Source: Halogranum rubrum
Lineage (GTDB): Archaea > Halobacteriota > Halobacteria > Halobacteriales > Haloferacaceae
Length of the DNA stretch: 64,000 nt
Direction of reading: 5' to 3'
NCBI RefSeq assembly: GCF_900114455.1
Contig: NZ_FOTC01000003.1
Location: 119,774-183,773 of the forward strand
A model generated the notes under the pieces. The model made no database searches and was not told the DNA's origin. It worked only from the letters and a program-made list of their open reading frames with translations. Both the position numbers and the translations under genes were made by a program. Numbering within the stretch: the first letter of the stretch is position 1; each line of letters starts with the position of its first letter. Of this stretch, positions 17,446 to 26,182 are shown piece after piece.

Positions 17446-17562
17446 ACAGAACGGTTCTCCCCCGAGGCGGAAAACTCACCGGGATGCGGCCGATTCCCCC
17501 AGTATTTATCATTGTTCTGACACTCCGTCGGATTTTTCAGGGGCAAACCGCAATGGTGAGAT

Positions 17563-17748
17563 ATGGGATTCGGGAGCTACGACGAGTCCGAGCAGGAGAA
17601 CCAGGAGTACGACGCCAACCTCGACGAGAACGACGGGGTCACCACACGTGAGAACGACCACAAGGGGAGTATGGAGTTCGAGAACGGGGCGTCGAACGAC
17701 GAACTGCTCAACCGACTGCAGGACATCAAGTCCGACCAGGAGAGCTAG
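17563..17748 (+). CDS. Small acidic haloarchaeal protein (DUF5786-like)
   Basis: A 61-aa strongly acidic protein beginning MGFGSYDESEQENQ, with no hydrophobic core and a short C-terminal helix (NDELLNRLQDIKSDQES). It resembles a conserved haloarchaeal family that I recall as DUF5786; the name is from memory. Its stop codon abuts the GTG start of the DUF99 gene, so they are co-transcribed and probably translationally coupled. Function unknown. Confidence 0.75.
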   Translation: MGFGSYDESEQENQEYDANLDENDGVTTRENDHKGSMEFENGASNDELLNRLQDIKSDQES

Positions 17749-18342
17749 GTGAAACAGGGTTCGAGAGCGCTTGGCGTCGCCGCCTCGGACGGCGACACCC
17801 GAAGTGTCCTGTGCGGCGCACTGGTTCGGGCCGACCGAGTCGTCGATGGCTGTACGTTCGGCGAGTGCACCGTCGGCGGCACCGACGCGACGGATGCAGT
17901 CGTCGAACTTTTTTCGAAGCTCGGTCGCGAAGACGTCCAGTATCTCCTGCTGTCCGGTGTCGCGCCCGCGTGGTTCAATCTCTACGACTTACACGCCATC
18001 CACGAGGCGATAGAGCGGCCGGTACTCGCCGTCTCCTTCGAGGCGAGCGACGGTCTCGACGCCGCACTCCGCGAGCAGTTCACAGGCGACGCCCTCGCCG
18101 AGCGTTTCGCCGTCTACGAGTCACTCCCACCGCGTCGACGCGTCGACGTGAACGGTCACACCCTCTTCGTCCGCGGCGTCGGCGTCGACGACGACGAAGC
18201 CGAGAGCGTCGTCCGTGCGTTCACGCCCGAGGGCGGGCGACCCGAACCGCTGCGGGTCGCGCGTCTCCTCGCCCGTGCGGGGAGAGCGTTCGACGAGAGG
18301 TGTGAGAGCGAAGACGAGACCGACCGAAGCCAGCCGAATTAA
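17749..18342 (+). CDS. DUF99 / UPF0215 family protein (endonuclease V-like)
   Basis: A 197-aa protein of the archaeal DUF99 family, whose fold is related to endonuclease V (RNase H-like); some databases call it endonuclease dU. Signatures are GVAASDGD, GALVRADRVVDGCTFG, GTDATDAVVELF, YLLLSGVAPAWFNLYDL and RPVLAVSFEASDGLD. The start is GTG, directly after the preceding stop with no spacer. The next gene downstream is a uracil-DNA glycosylase, which supports a DNA-repair role by context. No activity can be proven from sequence. Confidence 0.8.
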   Translation: MKQGSRALGVAASDGDTRSVLCGALVRADRVVDGCTFGECTVGGTDATDAVVELFSKLGREDVQYLLLSGVAPAWFNLYDLHAIHEAIERPVLAVSFEASDGLDAALREQFTGDALAERFAVYESLPPRRRVDVNGHTLFVRGVGVDDDEAESVVRAFTPEGGRPEPLRVARLLARAGRAFDERCESEDETDRSQPN

Positions 18343-18366
18343 GCCACTGCCGCTCCCCGTGAGCGT

Positions 18367-18969
18367 ATGGAGATGGAGAACATGGACGGACTCTGCGTCA
18401 CCGACTGCGAGCGCTGTCCCGCGCTCGTCGAGTCGCGGAGTCGAATCGTCAACGGGACCGGCCCCGAGGATGCCTCGATACTCTTTCTCGGAGAAGGCCC
18501 CGGTGCGAACGAGGACGAACAGGGCGAACCGTTCGTCGGGCGCTCGGGGAGCGTCCTCGACGACGCACTCCGCGACGTCGGACTCGCCCGCGCCGACGTT
18601 CGTATCACGAACTGCGTGCGCTGTCGGCCGCCGGAGAACCGCGACCCGACGAAAGAGGAGTTGTCGAACTGCCGTGGCTATCTCGAACGCGAAATCGACC
18701 TCGTGGACCCCGACATCGTCGTGACGCTCGGGAAGGTGCCCAGTCAGCACCTCTTGGACCGGTCAGTTGCGGTGACCAAAGAGGCCGGAAGCGTCTCCGA
18801 TGCACGTCTCGGCGAGTCGTCCCGGCGAGTGTTGGTCTGTCTCCACCCGGCGGCGACGCTCTACGACCGGAGTCAGAAGGAGGCGTTCGAGGAGACGATT
18901 CGCCAAGCCGCGGAGTTGGCGGGTGTGAGCGACGAGTCGAGCGGGCAGTCACGACTCGGCGACTACTGA
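18367..18969 (+). CDS. Type-4 uracil-DNA glycosylase
   Basis: A 200-aa family-4 UDG with a 4Fe-4S cluster. Cluster cysteines are in CERCP near the N-terminus and in ITNCVRCRPPENRDP. The uracil pocket and catalytic block is GEGPGANEDEQGEPFVGRSG, and the leucine-loop region is CLHPAATLYDR. It excises uracil from DNA in base-excision repair. Three in-frame ATGs (18367, 18373, 18382) make the exact start uncertain. It lies 24 bp after the DUF99 gene, suggesting one repair operon. Confidence 0.92.
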   Translation: MEMENMDGLCVTDCERCPALVESRSRIVNGTGPEDASILFLGEGPGANEDEQGEPFVGRSGSVLDDALRDVGLARADVRITNCVRCRPPENRDPTKEELSNCRGYLEREIDLVDPDIVVTLGKVPSQHLLDRSVAVTKEAGSVSDARLGESSRRVLVCLHPAATLYDRSQKEAFEETIRQAAELAGVSDESSGQSRLGDY

Positions 18970-19031
18970 GCGTCGGAGAAAAGAGGGAAAGAGCGGAGAG
19001 CGAAAAGAGGAGTAGAGAGAAGCAGAGTCGA

Positions 19032-19997
19032 CTACTTCCAGATGGACTCGGCCATCCGCTGTGGGAACGACGCGATGAGACCGAGAACGCTCTGGCCTTC
19101 GTCACTCCCACGGATGTAGGACCGCACGCGCTGGCTGAACACCTCGACGGAGATGACGAGCAGGAAGATGACGAGGATGGTCGCCATCATGTTCGTGTAC
19201 TTGAACAGGCCGCGCTGGGTCTGCAGCACCTGTCCGAGACCACCGCCGCCGATGAGCCCCATCGTGACGGCGATTCGGACGTTGATTTCGAGGATGTAGA
19301 AGGTCCACGCGATGAAGGGCGTGAACACCTGACTGAGCATCCCGAAGACCACTTTCTGCGGGCCGTTCGCGCCCGTACTCTCGACTGCTTCGATGGGGCC
19401 GTCTTCGACCTCTTCGAGCGCGTCGGTGAACAGGCGACCGAGATTCCCCATCGTGTCCGTCCCGATGGCGAGCGTCGCCGTGAACGGCGAGACGCCGCCG
19501 AGCGGGATGTAGATGAGTGCCCAGACGAGCGCCGGGATGGCGCGGATGACGCTCATCGTCCCGCGGAAGATGAAGTTGAACGGGTACGGCGTCACGCGCT
19601 CGGACCCGAGGACGCCGAGGATGAGCGCGCCGGGAACGCCGAGGACGGTGCCGGCGAAGCCCATCGCGAAGGTGACGAAGACGGCACCGAGAACGGGGTT
19701 GCCGTTCTCGAACGTCATGAGGAGGTTTCGCTCCTGGATAAACGACCAGTACGCGCTCAGGTCGACGAACGGGAGGAAGCCGAACAGTTCGCCCGGCGGG
19801 AAGAACTCCCCGAGGGCGGCGGTGAACTGCGGCCAGTACTCGACGATTTCGCCGATAGAGAAACTGACCTCCGAGAGCGCGCTCTGGAAGAAGAACGCGA
19901 AGACGCCCAAGAGGACGAGCGAGAAGACGAGTCGGACGCGCTTGTGGAACTGTATCGCGGAGAGTCGTTGCTGGATGCGGTCGGTGTCAGTACTCAT
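19032..19997 (-). CDS. phnE: Phosphonate-type ABC transporter permease
   Basis: A 321-aa inner permease with about six transmembrane helices. The cytoplasmic coupling (EAA) loop is seen in EAVESTGANGPQKVVFGMLSQ, and the membrane block ITMGLIGGGGLGQ-like (VTMGLIGGGGLGQVL) is diagnostic of the PhnE group. The start at 19997 (MSTDTDR) overlaps the end of phnC by 11 bases; an ATG five codons earlier (20012) is also possible. It is the last gene of a D-C-E operon. Confidence 0.9.
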   Translation of the reverse strand: MSTDTDRIQQRLSAIQFHKRVRLVFSLVLLGVFAFFFQSALSEVSFSIGEIVEYWPQFTAALGEFFPPGELFGFLPFVDLSAYWSFIQERNLLMTFENGNPVLGAVFVTFAMGFAGTVLGVPGALILGVLGSERVTPYPFNFIFRGTMSVIRAIPALVWALIYIPLGGVSPFTATLAIGTDTMGNLGRLFTDALEEVEDGPIEAVESTGANGPQKVVFGMLSQVFTPFIAWTFYILEINVRIAVTMGLIGGGGLGQVLQTQRGLFKYTNMMATILVIFLLVISVEVFSQRVRSYIRGSDEGQSVLGLIASFPQRMAESIWK

Positions 19998-20787
19998 GTG
20001 CTCGGGCTCCACTCTGTGCGGGTCGGCCGTCTGGTTCGTCCGCTGTTCGTTCGGTTCGAATCGCGTCCGTCTCGATGTCGCCGTAAATCTCGTCGATGAC
20101 GTCGACGGTGAAGTCGTCGCGGTAGCCGTCGAAGACGAGTTCGCCGTTCTTCATGCCGAGGAACCGCTCGCCGAACTCACGGGCGATGTTCACCTGGTGG
20201 AGACTGGCGATGGTCGAGAGGTCACGTTCGGCGGCGGCGCGGCGGATGTACCGCATCACGTTCTCCGCACTCGCCGGGTCGAGACTGGCGACCGGTTCGT
20301 CGGCGAGGAGGAGGTTCGGGTTCTGGACCAGCGCGCGGGCGATACCGACGCGCTGTTGCTGGCCACCGCTCATGTGTCCGGCGCGTTGATTCGCTTGGTC
20401 GAGGAGACCCACCGTGTCGAGCGCGCGAAGCGCCTCGTGTTTGTCGTCCGTCTCGTACCGCCCGAAGAGACTCTCGAGGAACGAGGTGCGTCCGAGTGCG
20501 CCGGTCAGCGCGTTGCTGTACGCGCTCATCTGTTCGAGGAGGTAGTGCTGTTGGAAAATCATCGCGACGTCGTTACGCGGTCCCTTGACGGGTTCACCGT
20601 CGATGGTGATGGAACCGCTGGTAGGCTTCGTAATTCCGTTGAGACAGCGGAGCAGCGTCGACTTTCCCGCCCCCGACTCCCCCAAGAGAACGACGAACTC
20701 ACCGTCCGGAATGGTGAACGAGACGTCGTCCAGCGCCTGGACACTCCCGTACGATTTGCTGAGGTTCGTTACTTCTATTGTACTCAT
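19987..20787 (-). CDS. phnC: Phosphonate-type ABC transporter ATP-binding protein
   Basis: A 266-aa ABC ATPase. Walker A is GESGAGKST, the signature is [13 protein letters not shown], Walker B is [11 protein letters not shown], and the switch His is in SLHQVNIA. These residues and the HVIRYIRR-type region are typical of PhnC. It energises uptake together with PhnE and PhnD. The gene is 84 bp downstream of phnD and overlaps phnE. Confidence 0.92.
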   Translation of the reverse strand: MSTIEVTNLSKSYGSVQALDDVSFTIPDGEFVVLLGESGAGKSTLLRCLNGITKPTSGSITIDGEPVKGPRNDVAMIFQQHYLLEQMSAYSNALTGALGRTSFLESLFGRYETDDKHEALRALDTVGLLDQANQRAGHMSGGQQQRVGIARALVQNPNLLLADEPVASLDPASAENVMRYIRRAAAERDLSTIASLHQVNIAREFGERFLGMKNGELVFDGYRDDFTVDVIDEIYGDIETDAIRTERTADEPDGRPAQSGARAHEY

Positions 20788-20871
20788 GTATCGTTACCGG
20801 CACGTCACGTGGCCGGTTGTTGTTGATTGATTGTTCAGTTCACCTACGAAAACGATGCGGTTCGGTTCGCG

Positions 20872-21927
20872 TTACTGGCCGAGCGTCACGCCGAGTTCGT
20901 CCAGCACGTTCTGCACGGGCTGGTAGTCTTCGGCGGTTCCTTCTGCGACACCCGTGAACCAGAGTTGCTGGTCGTCACCGAGTTCCTCGTTGATGAGGTC
21001 GTCCTCGCTGACGTCGAGGAGCGCTTCCTCGACGTCGCTGTAGACGTCCTGGTCCATATCCTTGCGAGCGAGAATCGGGGCACGCGGGATGGGGTCCGAC
21101 GTCGCGACCAGGTCTAGTGCGGGTTCTTCGGTGCCGAGGTCGCCGTCGTTCTCCGCGGACATCTCCAAGAACTGCTCCGGGAACTGGTCTTTCGGGACGT
21201 GCGGGGCCGTCGAGAACGCACCCGTGCCCGCCGCGACGACTTCGGGGCGGTTGATCATCGTCTCGCGAGCGGTCGAGTGGTCCGACCACTGGCCCGTGAA
21301 GTCTTCGGGCGTGCCGTCGGGTGCGCCACCCGTGTCGAGACCGGCCTTGCTGAGCATGTAGAGCGGGAACAGCGAGCCACTCGTGGAGAGTCGGTCGGCG
21401 AAGGCGACGGTCTCGCCTTCGAGGTCTTCGAGCGACTCGATGCCGCTGTCGGTCGGCGTCGTGATGAGCGAGAAGTACCGCGATGCACCGTAGGCGATGC
21501 GAATACCGACGACCTGCGTCACGTCCTCGTTTGCGCCTTGAATCGCGATTGCGGGGGCGGCGTCGGCGATGTCGGCCTGTCCGCTCTTCAGTGCTTGGAG
21601 CACGGCGGCGTAGTCGGCGGCGACCGTCGACTCGATGGTGACGTTCGCTTCACTCTCGAGGTAGCTGAACAGCGGCTTGTACTGCTCTTGGATGTCGACG
21701 TCGGACTCGGCGGGCGTCAGCGCGAAGGTCAGCGTCTGTGCTTCCTCGCTGGACCCGGTCGTCGTTCCTTCGCCGGTCTCGTTCGACGTACCGCTCGAGT
21801 CGCCCGACGCTTCGTCCGCTCCGTCGCCACCGTCACCGTTCGAGTCGCCGGTACATCCGCTCAGTCCCGTCAGGCCAGCGGCACCCACCGCACCGGCCGT
21901 CTTGAGAAAGTTTCGTCGATTTGCCAT
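20872..21927 (-). CDS. phnD: Phosphate/phosphonate-binding Tat lipoprotein
   Basis: A 351-aa periplasmic-type binding protein of the PhnD family. The N-terminus has a twin-arginine motif (NRRNFLKTAG) and a lipobox whose Cys is C25 (GLSGC), so it is expected to be exported by Tat and lipid-anchored outside the cell. An acidic Gly/Asp/Ser/Thr linker (residues ~30-60) is followed by the binding domain with FALTPAESDVDIQ and YKPLFSYLE. The ligand could be phosphonate, phosphite or phosphate; no C-P lyase or phosphonatase gene is nearby to decide. Confidence 0.9.
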   Translation of the reverse strand: MANRRNFLKTAGAVGAAGLTGLSGCTGDSNGDGGDGADEASGDSSGTSNETGEGTTTGSSEEAQTLTFALTPAESDVDIQEQYKPLFSYLESEANVTIESTVAADYAAVLQALKSGQADIADAAPAIAIQGANEDVTQVVGIRIAYGASRYFSLITTPTDSGIESLEDLEGETVAFADRLSTSGSLFPLYMLSKAGLDTGGAPDGTPEDFTGQWSDHSTARETMINRPEVVAAGTGAFSTAPHVPKDQFPEQFLEMSAENDGDLGTEEPALDLVATSDPIPRAPILARKDMDQDVYSDVEEALLDVSEDDLINEELGDDQQLWFTGVAEGTAEDYQPVQNVLDELGVTLGQ

Positions 21928-22142
21928 TGGGCTACCATGGGCTTCGACAGGCCAGAGTTAAGCGTTCCTATTTTTTCTATTGTGTGAACAGTGTGCGGGA
22001 GTGACAATATGTGTTCTAGGAATTTTCACAGCTTATACGTTCAGTACGGACGCTCGGCAGGTGGCGACTCGTCACGATACACGGCGACGGCAGGTTCGCC
22101 CGAACGGAAACTGACTTGCCTCGGCTTCCTGTATCTCCTCAC

Positions 22143-22802
22143 ATGAGCACGACCCACCCTCAGGAGGAGACGCTGGCCGACGTCGTCGTGGTGGACTACG
22201 GTCTCGGCAACCTCCGGAGCGCCACGCGCGGTCTCGAACGCGCCGGGGCGAACGTGACTATCTCGGACGACCCCGACAGCATCGACGAGGCCGACGGCAT
22301 CGTCCTCCCCGGCGTCGGCGCGTTCGGCGACGGGATGGAGAACGCCGGGCCGTTTCGCGAGGCACTCGTCGACGCCGCGGAGAACGGCACGCCAGTCTTC
22401 GGCATCTGCCTCGGCATGCAGATGCTCCTGACCTCTTCGGAGGAGGCCGACAAAGCCGGACAGGGCGACGTCGAAGGACTCGACCTCATCCCCGGCACGA
22501 ACGTCCGGTTCAAAGAGGGTCAGAAGGTGCCGCACATGGGCTGGAACGAACTCGACGTCCAGCGCGACCACCCGCTCGTGGAGGGCGTGGATGGTGAGTA
22601 CGCCTACTTCGTCCACTCCTACTACGCCGTCCCCGACGACGAGGAGACCGTTCTCGCGACGACGGACTACGGCGTCGACTTCCCGGCGATGCTGGCGAAC
22701 GAGGCGGGCAACGTGATGGGGACGCAGTTCCACCCGGAGAAGAGCGGCGAGACGGGGCTGCAGATTCTGCGCAACTTCGTCGAGTACTGCGCCGAACGGT
22801 AG
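22143..22802 (+). CDS. hisH: Imidazole glycerol phosphate synthase subunit HisH
   Basis: A 219-aa glutaminase subunit that feeds ammonia to HisF in histidine synthesis. The triad is C89 (FGICLGMQ), H197 and E199 (TQFHPEKSG). N-terminal VVVDYGLGNLRS and GVGAFGDGM are the family signatures. HisF is not in the window. The start at 22143 follows TATCTCCTCAC; nine upstream codons are possible but unneeded. It is followed by an unusually long non-coding island. Confidence 0.95.
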   Translation: MSTTHPQEETLADVVVVDYGLGNLRSATRGLERAGANVTISDDPDSIDEADGIVLPGVGAFGDGMENAGPFREALVDAAENGTPVFGICLGMQMLLTSSEEADKAGQGDVEGLDLIPGTNVRFKEGQKVPHMGWNELDVQRDHPLVEGVDGEYAYFVHSYYAVPDDEETVLATTDYGVDFPAMLANEAGNVMGTQFHPEKSGETGLQILRNFVEYCAER

Positions 22803-23518
22803 TTTCGGAACGCGGAACTCGGCTCTCTTCTGTGGTGAAATTCGTCCGGTGCGAGAGTCTCGGACCCGACGCGATGTGAAGGCTACTCGGCAAGCCCTCG
22901 TGCCCTTGCAATCCGCCAGGACAGCACAGCACCGCGCCTACCCTTCCCCATTTCTGGCGTTCACGGGCTGCGCCCGTGAGCCGAGGAGAGCTTCGCTCTC
23001 CGCTCGCGCATGAAGCGCGCCAAGCGCCCGTGGATTGACCGTCCGACGTGGCGCGTGGCTTCGCGGCGTGTCTCGGCGTCTCCGTGAGTAAAACGAACGG
23101 AGGGCAGCGAGAGCTTGCTCTCGCGAGGCGAACCACTCGTGCGAGGGAGCGGTCGGCGCTCGTGCCGACCGCGAGGGTCACGCGAGCGAAGCGAGCGGGA
23201 CGACGGAAGACGGAGTCTTCCGGAACTGGGGAGGACCGAGGCTGTCGGGTGTCCTCGTGAGCAGAGTGGACGTGACGTAGCCGTTCTGTAAGATACGCGC
23301 GCTGTGTTCAACACGACCGGAGAAACATCACCGAACACCGTCGGAAGTCACGTGCGAGACGGAGAGAGTATGCAGCAAGGCGAGACGGTACCGAATCAGC
23401 CGGCAGAGAGGGAGTACTCTCGTCTTTGGTGGATGTGGTCAGAGAACAAGCGTTTCTTGTGTGTGGATTTTGAATCGAACAGACGTGACAGAGAAGAACT
23501 CCACGAGCCAAACGGCAG
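22803..23518. other. 716-bp non-coding island between hisH and the Ca2+/Na+ exchanger
   Basis: No convincing ORF is present: frames that stay open are Arg/Ser-rich shadows. The left two thirds hold a dense set of perfect GC-rich hairpins (separate entry). The right part (23280-23518) is purine-rich and lower in GC, with no clear motif. It may be a decayed mobile element, a dispersed repeat or the gene of a structured RNA. Confidence 0.6.
22961..23256. repeat. Hairpin-rich repeat island
   Basis: Six inverted repeats lie in 296 bp: 22961-22979 (8-bp stem TCACGGGC, 3-base loop), 22985-23001 (7-bp GGAGAGC, loop TTC), 23107-23124 (8-bp GCGAGAGC), 23149-23172 (9-bp GCGGTCGGC, 6-base loop), 23204-23222 (8-bp CGGAAGAC, loop GGA) and 23231-23256 (6-bp GAGGAC). 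A direct repeat GCGAGC-GAA-GCGAGC lies between them. All stems are perfect and each uses a different sequence. From memory this style of sequence recurs between genes in haloarchaea, but copy number could not be checked. Confidence 0.7.
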
Positions 23519-24448
23519 ATGGTGAGTAGTCAACTCGTCGCCGTCGGTACACTCGTTCTCAGTATCGGCGCGCTGTGGGTCGGGGCGGAAGCGTTCGTCT
23601 CTAACGCGGCGCGGGTGGCTCGGCGCTTTGGCCTCTCAGAACTCGTCGTCGGCCTGACGGTGGTCGCGATGGGTACCTCCGCTCCCGAAGCCGCGGTCAG
23701 TATCGACGCCGCACTCGTCGGAAACGGTGATATCGCGGTAGCGAACGTCGTCGGCTCCAACCTCTTCAACATCGGAATCGTCCTCGGTGGTATCGCCGCC
23801 GTGGTCCGCGTCCGGAGTTCGCCCCGGATGGTTCGTCGAGACGGAGCCGTGATGGTCGCCTCCACGCTCTTACTGCTGGCGCTCTTGTGGGACCTTCGAG
23901 TGAGTCGTCTCGACGGAATCATCCTGTTGTCCGTGTTCGCCGGCTACCTCGTCCTCCTGTTCGTTCGTCCAGACGAGCCGACGCCGGCGCCGGACGACGA
24001 GAAGCAAATCACGTGGGGCACGGCCGTCTTCCTCGTCGGTGGACTCGGTACTATCGTCGTCGGTGCCCACTTCCTCGTGGAGTCAGCAGTGTTCATTGCC
24101 CGGGCGGCGGGACTCTCCGAGTGGGTAATCGGGGAGACCATCGTCGCGGTCGGTACCTCCACTCCGGAGATCGTGGCATCTGTTGCTGCTGCTCGGAAGG
24201 GGATGGGCGACATCGCGGCCGGCAACCTCATCGGAAGCAACGTGTTCAACATCTTACTTATCCTGGGAGTGACGTCGACAGTCGCGCCGATTGCCGTCGT
24301 CGAGACTGCCATCGGAACGACGACGTGGCTACTCGGACTCTCCGTGCTCACCGCCGTTCTCCTCGGGACGAGGGGGCGCTTAGGTCGGCTCGAAGGAGCG
24401 TTGCTCGTGGCTATCAATCTGAGTCGGTGGATACTCGACCTCTTGTAG
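23519..24448 (+). CDS. Ca2+/Na+ antiporter (CaCA family, YrbG/NCX_Mj-like)
   Basis: A 309-aa exchanger with about ten transmembrane helices in two inverted halves. The two alpha-repeats are clear: GTSAPEAAVSID...ANVVGSNLFNI in the first half and GTSTPEIVASV...GNLIGSNVFNI in the second. These contain the ion-binding Glu residues (PE in each repeat) and the Ser/Asn ligands. A short charged loop (DEPTPAPDDEK) links the halves. It is expected to export Ca2+ in exchange for Na+. The predicted ATG at 23519 overlaps no other gene; upstream lies the non-coding island. Confidence 0.92.
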   Translation: MVSSQLVAVGTLVLSIGALWVGAEAFVSNAARVARRFGLSELVVGLTVVAMGTSAPEAAVSIDAALVGNGDIAVANVVGSNLFNIGIVLGGIAAVVRVRSSPRMVRRDGAVMVASTLLLLALLWDLRVSRLDGIILLSVFAGYLVLLFVRPDEPTPAPDDEKQITWGTAVFLVGGLGTIVVGAHFLVESAVFIARAAGLSEWVIGETIVAVGTSTPEIVASVAAARKGMGDIAAGNLIGSNVFNILLILGVTSTVAPIAVVETAIGTTTWLLGLSVLTAVLLGTRGRLGRLEGALLVAINLSRWILDLL

Positions 24449-24694
24449 CCGCAACGCGTGGTTCGACGACCCGTCTCGCTGTTCGGCTCCCCCGACGCAC
24501 CACCTGTGAGACCGACGCTCTGTGTCCACCAACTCACACCCGTTAGCTGTCGACGGACAGGAACCGACTCGCGCTCCCGATTCAGCACGGTTTCTACAAC
24601 TCATCCGGCGCTTGCGATTTCGAGAGAGCCATCCCCACCACTATCTATCGAACCCGACGGCCTTTTGCCACACACCGGCAAACCACTGCGTAAC

Positions 24695-25501
24695 ATGAAG
24701 GCAGTCACGCTCGGCCCGGCGGGGACGTACTCCCACCGCGCCGCCCGCGCCGTCGCAGACGACGTCGAGTTCCGCGAATCGGTCTCCGCCATCGTCGCCG
24801 CCGTCGCCGACGGCGAGTACGAACGCGGCGTCGTCCCCATCGAGAACAGTATCGAAGGCAGCGTCACCGAGACGCTCGACGCGCTCTCCGACAACGACGT
24901 CTCCGTCACCCAGGAGATAGTCACGCCCATTCGCCACGCGCTACTCGCCCAGAGCGGGAACTTCTCCACTGTCGCCAGCCACTCGCAGGCTCTCGCACAG
25001 TGTCGGACCTACCTCGAAGCCGAGTATCCGGACGTGGCGTTGGAAGCCGTCGCCAGCACCGCCCGTGGCGTCGAACGCGCTCGCAACGACCCAGCGGTTG
25101 CGGGAATCGGCCACCCGGATAACGCAGGCGACGACCTCGAAATCGTCGCCGAGGACATTCAGGACCGCCAGTCGAACGCGACGCGCTTCTTCGTCGTCGC
25201 GCCGCCGAGCGAGCGCTCCGACGCGGGCGGGAAGTCCTCCGTCGTCGTCTATCCCAACGCCAACTACCCCGGCCTCCTGCTCGAACTGCTCGAAGCGTTC
25301 GCCGAGCGCAACATCAACCTCTCGCGCATCGAGTCGCGCCCGAGCGGTGACCGTCTCGGCGACTATCTGTTCCACATCGACTTCGAGGCTGGACTGTACG
25401 AAGAACGAGCACAGGAGGCACTCGCCGACGTCGAAGCGATTGCCGAGAAAGGGTGGGTCCGGCGACTCGGCTCCTACGACACGCGACACGTGCTGTACTG
25501 A
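24695..25501 (+). CDS. pheA: Prephenate dehydratase
   Basis: A 268-aa monofunctional prephenate dehydratase, which makes phenylpyruvate for phenylalanine. Residues ~1-180 form the catalytic PDT domain with LGPAGTYSHRAA, VPIENSIEGSV and the TRF motif in NATRFFVVA. Residues ~190-265 form an ACT domain with the Phe-binding ESRPSGD motif (SRIESRPSGDRLGDYLFHIDFEA in parts), so feedback inhibition by Phe is likely. The start at 24695 puts the first strand at residue 2, as in relatives; the long upstream extension is discarded. Confidence 0.95.
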   Translation: MKAVTLGPAGTYSHRAARAVADDVEFRESVSAIVAAVADGEYERGVVPIENSIEGSVTETLDALSDNDVSVTQEIVTPIRHALLAQSGNFSTVASHSQALAQCRTYLEAEYPDVALEAVASTARGVERARNDPAVAGIGHPDNAGDDLEIVAEDIQDRQSNATRFFVVAPPSERSDAGGKSSVVVYPNANYPGLLLELLEAFAERNINLSRIESRPSGDRLGDYLFHIDFEAGLYEERAQEALADVEAIAEKGWVRRLGSYDTRHVLY

Positions 25502-25572
25502 GCCAGTCAGCCCGTCCTGTCGCCGCCGTAGCAACAATATTAAAGTGGTAATCGCACCGACAGTATAGTACG

Positions 25573-25989
25573 ATGCCGAATCGTTCAAACCCCTTCAAAG
25601 ACATCGAAGAGTTGTTCGACCGGATGGGCCGTGGCTTCGAACCGAGCGGAATCGGGATGCGCGACGTCGCCGTCGACGTCTCCGAGACGGACGAAGACGT
25701 CGTCGTCACTGCGGACCTTCCCGGGTACGAGAAGTCCGACATCGACGTGACCGCCGCCGACGGTCGACTGACCATCGCCGCCGCGAGAGACGAGACAAGT
25801 GAGACCGAAGACACCCACTACCACCGACGTGAGCGAACTCACCGCGAGGTTCGACGAAGCCTGCATCTCCCAGCGGACGTCGAGGAGACGGCGGCGAACG
25901 CGACGTACCAGAACGGCGTGCTCACCGTGACGCTCCCGAAGGTCCAGTCCGACGACGAGGAGGAAGGCTTCGACATCGACGTCGAGTAG
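25573..25989 (+). CDS. Hsp20/alpha-crystallin small heat-shock protein (copy 1)
   Basis: A 138-aa small chaperone. The N-terminal arm (FKDIEELFDRMGRGFEP) is followed by an alpha-crystallin domain (residues ~30-125) with VVTADLPGYEKSDID and the closing strand NGVLTVTLPK. The acidic C-terminal tail lacks a clear I-x-I motif; FDIDVE is the nearest. It prevents aggregation of unfolded proteins. A TATA-like stretch (AATATTAAAG) lies ~35 bp upstream. A paralogue follows 193 bp downstream. Confidence 0.93.
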   Translation: MPNRSNPFKDIEELFDRMGRGFEPSGIGMRDVAVDVSETDEDVVVTADLPGYEKSDIDVTAADGRLTIAAARDETSETEDTHYHRRERTHREVRRSLHLPADVEETAANATYQNGVLTVTLPKVQSDDEEEGFDIDVE

Positions 25990-26182
25990 TCTCTCGTCCT
26001 CACGCGTCACCGATATCGTCTCAGTTTTTCCTTCGACTCGCTCAACAGCGACTCAGTCAGCCGACTGCCAGAGCCATACCTGGCAAAATCAGTGGATAGC
26101 GACTCTCTCGCGTGCGATTAGATAGCCAAGCTCCGGCAAAATTTAAGCTCCCAAACGGCGTATGATGGTGTCGGAGATATTC

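Noticed and set aside
23304..23525. 73-codon frame between the hairpin island and the exchanger gene
   Set aside because: It has no ribosome-binding site, overlaps the exchanger start, and its composition (Arg, Trp, Asn) does not match the neighbourhood.
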